This document shows positions 58,137-64,000 of a stretch of DNA of 64,000 nt, piece by piece. The stretch's first letter is position 1; the number at the start of each line of letters is the position of its first letter. This DNA comes from Plectrocnemia conspersa (Eukaryota; Arthropoda; Insecta; Trichoptera; Polycentropodidae). The position numbers and the translations under genes are program-made. The DNA is taken from NCBI GenBank assembly GCA_009617715.1, contig VTFK01000352.1, positions 1 through 64,000 on the forward strand. The letters run 5' to 3'. Under the pieces are notes generated by a model. The model was not told the origin of the DNA. It did no database searches and was given only the letters and a program-made list of their open reading frames with translations.

Positions 58137-58170
58137 TTAATTTAATCTAAAATAAATAAATTATTAAAAC

Positions 58171-58398
<228 letters not shown>

Positions 58399-59612
58399 TT
58401 GAATGGGTATATATATATATACATACCATTAAGGAAATATAAGTTTGAAACTATTTTACACATATTTTTATTTAAAAACTACAAATATAAATAATTATTT
58501 TGTGTGTCTATACTTAATTAAATAAATTATTTTCCTAAATTTATAAATAAATAAATAAACAAACCTTTCAAGATCTCGTAAAGAAAAAAATTGTAAACAT
58601 ATGTTATAATAAATAAAAATTACATTAAATCAAAGTACAATCGAATAATGTATATGGTTATATAATAATAATTATAAGCAAATTAATTAAAATTAAAATA
58701 ATATATAAAAAGCATATCTATAGACTTTCTAAAGAAACAATTAAGGAAAATATGAATTTGACTGAATTTTTTGGCATAAAATAGCTTCAAAATCGCTTTT
58801 TAACTTTTGTGGTAATTTATAAATTATAAAATAAATTTAATGTATTTACGCACTGTTTTTAAAAAATTGTGCGCTTGACAGTAAATTTTGTATTTGTGTA
58901 AAAAAAATTTTCTATATTGTGTGATTTTATATTGTTATCAAAATTAACAAGAAACTATAAATATGCAGGTGTTATAAAAAAAAACATATTTTACAAAAAA
59001 AATAATCTAAAAACACAAACATATTTTCTCAGTTATATTTATATACTTTTTCTATACTATTTTTAATGAAATATCAATATAATTAACATATGCCTAATTA
59101 TTTTACTTTTCAGTCTCAAAAATAAAAAATCTCTAACAGTCAATACACAAAACTTTATAGCAATTTTAAAATAAAATATGCAACAAACTTATAACTTATA
59201 AATGCAATTTATGCAATGAAATATAATAAATATATCATATACAATTATTTTATAAAAACAAAACTTTTGATTGTTTTCAAAAAAAACCTTTTTAAATTAA
59301 TACATGGTGTATAAGAAATCTATATAATTCTTAATGCAAAATTTATATAATTATCTTGTCGAAACTACCCATAATCGTGGCCAAATAATTAGTTAGCAAA
59401 ACTTGTTAAAATAGTCATAAAACCATTTTATGTGTGTTTCTAGAATTTGCTAAGAATCTCAAATTTTGTCAGCAAACCAAAAAAGTAGTTAATGCATATA
59501 CAATATTTGTAAACAAATATAATTAAATCCATTAAATAGCATTAAAAACAGGGATTAAATGCAAATATTTTAAGTACAGCTTCCCCGAATTACAGAATTT
59601 AAATGTACCGAT
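58399..59612. other. A+T-rich sequence, nothing recognised
   Basis: No gene or repeat partner was seen in about 1.2 kb of very A+T-rich DNA. Confidence 0.4.
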
Positions 59613-61015
59613 TTCAAATCTACTGTCACTAATAATGCTTTAAAAATCTAATAAGATCTGACTTAGATAAAAAAAAGTCTGATTCTGCCTTGAATCATCT
59701 GTGTTGGTCAAAAGGTCTAGAACTGAAAAGGTCATTACATTTTATTATACTCAAGGATCAGAACAGAACTATTATTTCAGCCTCTAAACAGAGCTACGCT
59801 GAATTGATCGAAACGACCCTGAAAAACAGCATCTTATATTTTGATTGTCTGATCAGGTCCAACTAAGCAATTACACCAAATTTCGCAGAGGTTCATCTGA
59901 TCTTTGATACGACTTTGGGCATGACATACATGCCTCTGGATTTTCAAAAGTTAAAACCAATAAAGCTTAAAAAACTGGGATCAATAATAAATATTTTACC
60001 ATATAAGTAACGCGTCCCAGATTGCACAATGCAGATGCTGCTATCATTGCTAAATGTTGCGATTTTTAATCTACCGTCACGCGTGTTTAAAAATCTAAAA
60101 ATATCAGAATTAAATAATAAAAAAACATCTAGTTCTTCCTTGAATCATTGGTGTTAGTCAAAAAGTATAGAACTGGAATGGACGTTACTCAGAACACTTT
60201 CAGGACTAAAACTACTATTTCAGCTGAACTCGCATCAAATAGAGCTACGCTGAATCGACCGAAACGAACCTTATAAACTTGATAAAATTAGCGTATTTTA
60301 TTTTGATTGTCTGATCAGATCCCGCTAAGCAGTTACACAAAGTTTCTAAGAGACTTCGTGGCACAGTCATACAACAAGAAAATATACATTCAAAACATGT
60401 GAGTTCATCATTGCACAAACTGTATGGAAATATTTTACTATTGTGATTTAAAAATATTTTTTTAATATTCACTTTCGATTTTTATATTCCTTGTGTTCGC
60501 CACCAGTGAAGCTCGCTCAAAATCAACACAGACATTCATATGAGTATTGACTTATTTATATATTTAAATACAATATATTTCTACTAGTATTTATGAATAT
60601 AAATAATTGAAGAAGCTTTAAGGATTAATAGTCAGTGCACCCAAAAAAATATTCTATGAATAAATAAATACATAGTACATACTTAAAATCATATTTAAAT
60701 ATTAATTTACAGATAAAAACATATTTTTTAATAATAAAAATACATAAATAGAAATTTTTGGACCATTTACAAATTAAATTTTCGTGTTATTTTTAAAATA
60801 TAAAAAATAACTATAAATGCAATTTAATATTTATATTGTTTACAAATTACTAAAATAGTAAAATTAATTTTTGTAGTAATTTTTAACGCAAAAAACATTG
60901 TCGAAACAAAAATATGTGAAAAGAAAAGGACCGATATCATAAAAACAAGATTGAAGCTTGTGTTCGTCACCAGTGGAGCTCGCGCCAAATCGACACAGAC
61001 TTTACATTCATGTCA
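59613..61015 (+). repeat. Diverged tandem repeat, period about 450-470 bp
   Basis: Unit 1 (from about 59613) and unit 2 (from about 60063) share GATTTTTAATCTACYGTCAC-like starts, CCTTGAATCATYKGTGTTRG, AGAGCTACGCTGAATYGA, TTTTGATTGTCTGATCAG and CTAAGCARTTACAC. A second motif, TTGTGTTCGCCACCAGTGAA with GCTCGC and ATCRACACAGAC, occurs at about 60489 and again at about 60958, with a similar period. No coding capacity. Confidence 0.6.
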
Positions 61016-61215
61016 ACGCCATATTTTATTAACAGTTCATTCACCTCTGGGTCGTTCAAGTCGATTTAAAAATTTCACAACGTAGAGCCAGTGAGCCAGG
61101 CATTTGTATCGCGCAACGATAAAATTGTATTAATAATAATATGAAACATCCGAGCTTTTCAAAGTCATATAAATTCCACTGTAATTATTATTACGTTATT
61201 TAGTTAAGGTTATAC
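61016..61215. other. Short spacer
   Basis: Nothing recognised. Confidence 0.3.
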
Positions 61216-61740
61216 GCTACCAGAAGCAAATCAGACCATCATTTTACGACCTCCAAAATCCGTCGTAAAATGATGAAAAGCTCTCGAAACGACACAAGTT
61301 TCGCTCGGCATTGTTGTAGCATTGTCCCCGGCGGGGTTAGAGCCAGTCGAGCATAGTTGTCCGCAAGGACAATAATATGAATGTTTCGCATACGCGGAAT
61401 AAACCGGGGGTTGGTTATTGGCGAAAGTTGAACCGGGCCCGCTTTGTCTACGCGGGTATAATTTTGGTAGTCTGAGCGGGCCCGGACCCGGGGCGGCGAC
61501 GACACGGAAGGGGCGGATCGAAATTAATAAACTTTGACCCGGGATTTTCGACGGACAACTTTGGTGCGGAAGCGTCAGCCAGCACCACGTCCGGGCCCGG
61601 ACCGTGTATGATCCGGCTAATCGACTTTAATCGCGAGCGTGTTAGCAAATACGGCGAGCCGGGATGGGGTGAGTGGGGGCGAACGGTCCTTATATTGGAT
61701 TTTGCGGTGGATGTCCTTAAAAAGTAACTCAAGTTGTGTT
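61210..61740. other. Most G+C-rich island of the window
   Basis: A 500-bp block with runs such as GGGCCCGGACCCGGGGCGG, very unlike its flanks. Two overlapping minus-strand open frames (61239-61505 and 61448-61732) have no recognised domain. The left edge carries the hairpin segment (61241-61355) duplicated from 52533-52650. It could be a promoter-like CpG-dense region, conserved DNA, or an old insertion. Confidence 0.4.
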
Positions 61741-62082
61741 GGAAAATGTTCTAGGGTTAATATTAATATTTGATAATTTTCAAGAGAAAATATTTAATGA
61801 TTAACCACAATTTGAAACCAGGTTGTACATTACGTACAAATATATAATTGTATAAATTTGGTAAAAATAGTTAGATATAGGTTTGAACCTCTATTATAAC
61901 AAAGAGAAAAAGAAAAACTGTTGTTCGCTGATCTCATTGTAGTTGCTTTAGTTCTGTGCAGTTCGGCGGGTCAGGTCGGAGAAGGACTACATGCCGGCTG
62001 ACCCTTTGGGTCGATTAGACTCACATATTCACGAATCAAACTTTTTATTTAGATATATAAAAGAGCTTTTAAATATCATAGA
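61741..62082. other. A+T-rich sequence, nothing recognised
   Basis: No gene or repeat partner seen. Confidence 0.4.
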
Positions 62083-62083
62083 C

Positions 62084-62180
62084 CAGTGATGTCGAATCTT
62101 TTTACGTGCGCGTGTCAAAATTTCCCAAATATTTATCGACTGTCTGACGTGTCGAGCATTTTTAATGGGAAAATGAAAGA
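62084..62180 (+). mobile_element. Possible hAT left-end relic
   Basis: CAGTGATGTCGAATCTTTTT followed by ACGTGCGCGTGTCA and ATCGACTGTCTGACGTGTC resembles the left ends of hAT elements (CAGTG.TG..GAACCTTTTT). No matching right end or target duplication was found, so it is a solo end at best. Confidence 0.35.
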
Positions 62181-62974
62181 AAAGAGTTTTTCAGAATTGT
62201 AATAAAAAAGTTCAAAAATGAAACTAAAGTTATTTATTAAAGAGATCTTTGATTCCGTACGTTCGATGCCAAATGCTTTATATCTGGTTCATATTTATTT
62301 TTTTAGTTCATCCTTGCTTTTCTCAAGAAGTGATTTATGTATTATTTTACTGAGAAGATTATGCATACAACTTTCCAGAATATATTATTCAACTTTAGTT
62401 GACATTTGATTCGAAATTGGATGTAATTTTCAGTTTTAAAAAAAATATTTAAAGTGAAGACTAATTTTCGATTTTTTTTTTCGATACACGAAAATTCAAT
62501 TGAATATGAATCCAATAGGATTTATAAGCGAATGGAGCACAAAATATATAAAGTTAGAATGGTATATGTATTTTAAATAAAATAATGCTAAATGAACATG
62601 TTACATTTTTGAAGTAATTTTCAATAATGAGTCAACTCTCAATAAGTTATGGAAATTCCCATGTTTAAAATTAGCATATCGGGTTATGGAATTATAAAAA
62701 AAAACTGTAAAAATACTGAATTATAAGGAAAACTCTTCAATATAAACTTTGTTGAACAAGTCAAATTTAACATATTATTTCTGTATGTTTATTCTAGATT
62801 TCTTGCGTTTATCTCATAAATGCCCATGCATTTAATATATTTCAAATATTTTATTTTATTTATATTGATTCAATGCACTGTAAAATTTATTTTTACTATC
62901 ACAAGATGACAACATCGCAGCTCCGGAATACGCACACATAAATTAATTGATTAATTAAAGCGATAACTAATGCT
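62181..62974. other. A+T-rich sequence, nothing recognised
   Basis: The open frame at 62218-62409 has no familiar motif and may belong to the preceding relic. Confidence 0.35.
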
Positions 62975-63787
62975 TGCCGACTTCCAAGTAGCGGCCACAC
63001 TGCCACAAATTTCATATGCCGTCTGGGTGGTGGGCGTGAATGACGTGCGCACGGCGGCTGCTGTCATATTTGCGCGCGATCGAAAAATGTGCCAAATAAT
63101 CGCAATTTTTAAATTGACATAATATTAAAATTACACTACTGATAATTATAAAAGTTTGTGTGGGCACTCACCAATACAATATCAATGAAAACTTTTCAGT
63201 CGTAAATATTCAATTTACGCAAAATCTTTGTCGGCTTTTGCAAAATGCCATAAGGCATAAAAATGATACTTCAGAATACGAACACATCTGTGACTATCCT
63301 AGAATTTGTCGCCATCGATTCTAAATAAAAATTCGTTATAGTGTGACATTTATATAAACCGATCTAGGAAAATACATAAGGATATTCGAAACTACTTTTT
63401 TAACAAAATCAAGTACCACAAATTATTTTTTAATTATTTAATTTCATATGAAAAAAAATATAATAACGATATCTTTTAGAAGAATATACAATCAAAAATA
63501 TAAATAATTCCTTTTGGTGCCCTAAAATATTCAAAGATGTCAGTAAGAGTCTGTTGAAGTCCCCGATAAGCATGTGGTATTATAAATTTACCACGTGACC
63601 ACGATGCATCGCTCGACATGCGTGTTGACCATAGGACGCCTACGCGCATACTGAAATTGAACCGAGCTACTCGTTCTATCTCAGTTTGCGAAAAACCATA
63701 TCATTATCTCTCTCACTCTTGTCACTTAACACGCGAGAGAGCGAAAAGGGAAGTATCTCGCCGCTCGGGCTCGAAAGAGCAGCTCTG
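62975..63787 (+). repeat. Partial second copy of the Harbinger-like element
   Basis: Closely matches about 50203-51008. Shared landmarks are CATATGCCGTCYGG, GCGCGCGATC, GTGGGCACTCACCAATACAA, TTGTCGCCATCGATTCTAAA, CGATAAGCATGTGGTATTAT and ACACGCGAGAGAGCGAAA. It lacks both outer terminal repeats and the region after GCTCGAAAGAGCAGCTC. Confidence 0.8.
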
Positions 63788-64000
63788 ACTTATTAATTAA
63801 TTAAAAACCTTTTTTTATGACAGTGGTGGGTTTTTATAATATGTAATTATTTCAAACATTTTTGATTTTTGGAACTTTTTATAATTTTCCTATGTTTGGC
63901 TTAGCAATGAACCAATTAAATTATTCGTTTTATAATACAAATTTCTTAAAAGAAATTCAAGAACAAAAATTGTTTAAAGAACAGTTTTTTAAGTAAATTT
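63788..64000. other. A+T-rich window end
   Basis: Nothing recognised. Confidence 0.4.

Larger units (their letters stand above)
54408..58170 (+). mobile_element. Jockey-like LINE, nearly full length, inactive
   Basis: A non-LTR retrotransposon with ORF1, an APE-type endonuclease, reverse transcriptase and a structured 3' end in the standard order. The 3' end has a perfect 12-bp stem, GACCATCGTGGC (58093-58104) with GCCACGATGGTC (58125-58136). It is followed by an AATAAATAAATT tail. Several frameshifts in both ORFs make it dead. Shorter minus-strand relatives lie at 22195-22250 and 27225-28130. The true 5' end is uncertain and may reach back to about 54050. The clade assignment (Jockey-like) comes from motif style, not from phylogeny. 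Confidence 0.88.

Overview
This is A+T-rich animal DNA, almost certainly from an insect. The key evidence is two conserved exons, on the + strand, of a Methuselah-type (secretin-like, class B) G-protein-coupled receptor. The surrounding mobile elements are also typical of insects: a Jockey-like LINE, tRNA-derived SINEs with TAAA tails, and hAT, pogo/Tigger, Tc1, piggyBac-like and Harbinger-like DNA transposon remnants. There are no bacterial genes, operons or CRISPR arrays.

Layout. One host gene is clearly present. Exon A (2344-2551) encodes transmembrane helix 5 and the third intracellular loop. Exon B (48492-48687) encodes helices 6 and 7 and the start of the cytoplasmic tail. Both exons have clean splice sites and compatible phases (CT + A). 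The earlier exons lie before the window, and any further tail exon lies after it or was not recognised. Between the two exons is an intron of about 45.9 kb that fills most of the window. The 15.3 kb after exon B is either a further intron or intergenic DNA.

The intron and 3' flank are a layered deposit of mobile elements. In order: a LINE end relic (about 215-430); SINE relics (1660-1830, 5440-5600, 7205-7500); a complete hAT element with terminal repeats, an 8-bp target duplication and a dead transposase (10470-13331); a foldback-type repeat family (about 14.8, 22.8, 25.7 and 33.3-34.2 kb); a degenerate tandem repeat (17.1-18.3 kb); two SINEs (20.76-21.28 kb); LINE 3' ends (22.2 kb and 27.2-28.1 kb, minus strand); an element with 16-bp iteron ends (26.3-26.9 kb); two Tigger deletion derivatives (28984-29940 and 37223-38209); a dead Tc1 element (34.4-35.0 kb); a repeat with a nested TTAA (piggyBac-like) MITE (41.7-42.5 and 53.15-54.0 kb); a satellite-like tract (46.1-46.8 kb); a Harbinger-like MITE (50140-51195, partial second copy 62975-63787); and a nearly full-length but frameshifted Jockey-like LINE (54.4-58.17 kb).

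Scattered through this are about a dozen islands of a few hundred bases with visibly higher G+C. They contain no recognisable protein and are candidates for conserved regulatory DNA. Two of them, 8.7 kb apart, share a segment of about 115 bp containing a perfect 9-bp hairpin.

The most interesting observation is functional. The LINE 3' end and the tail of the tRNA-derived SINE at 20950-21283 share a hairpin in which the loop sequence is similar, the stem is kept, and the paired bases differ. Both run into TAAA repeats. This suggests a SINE using this LINE's replication machinery.
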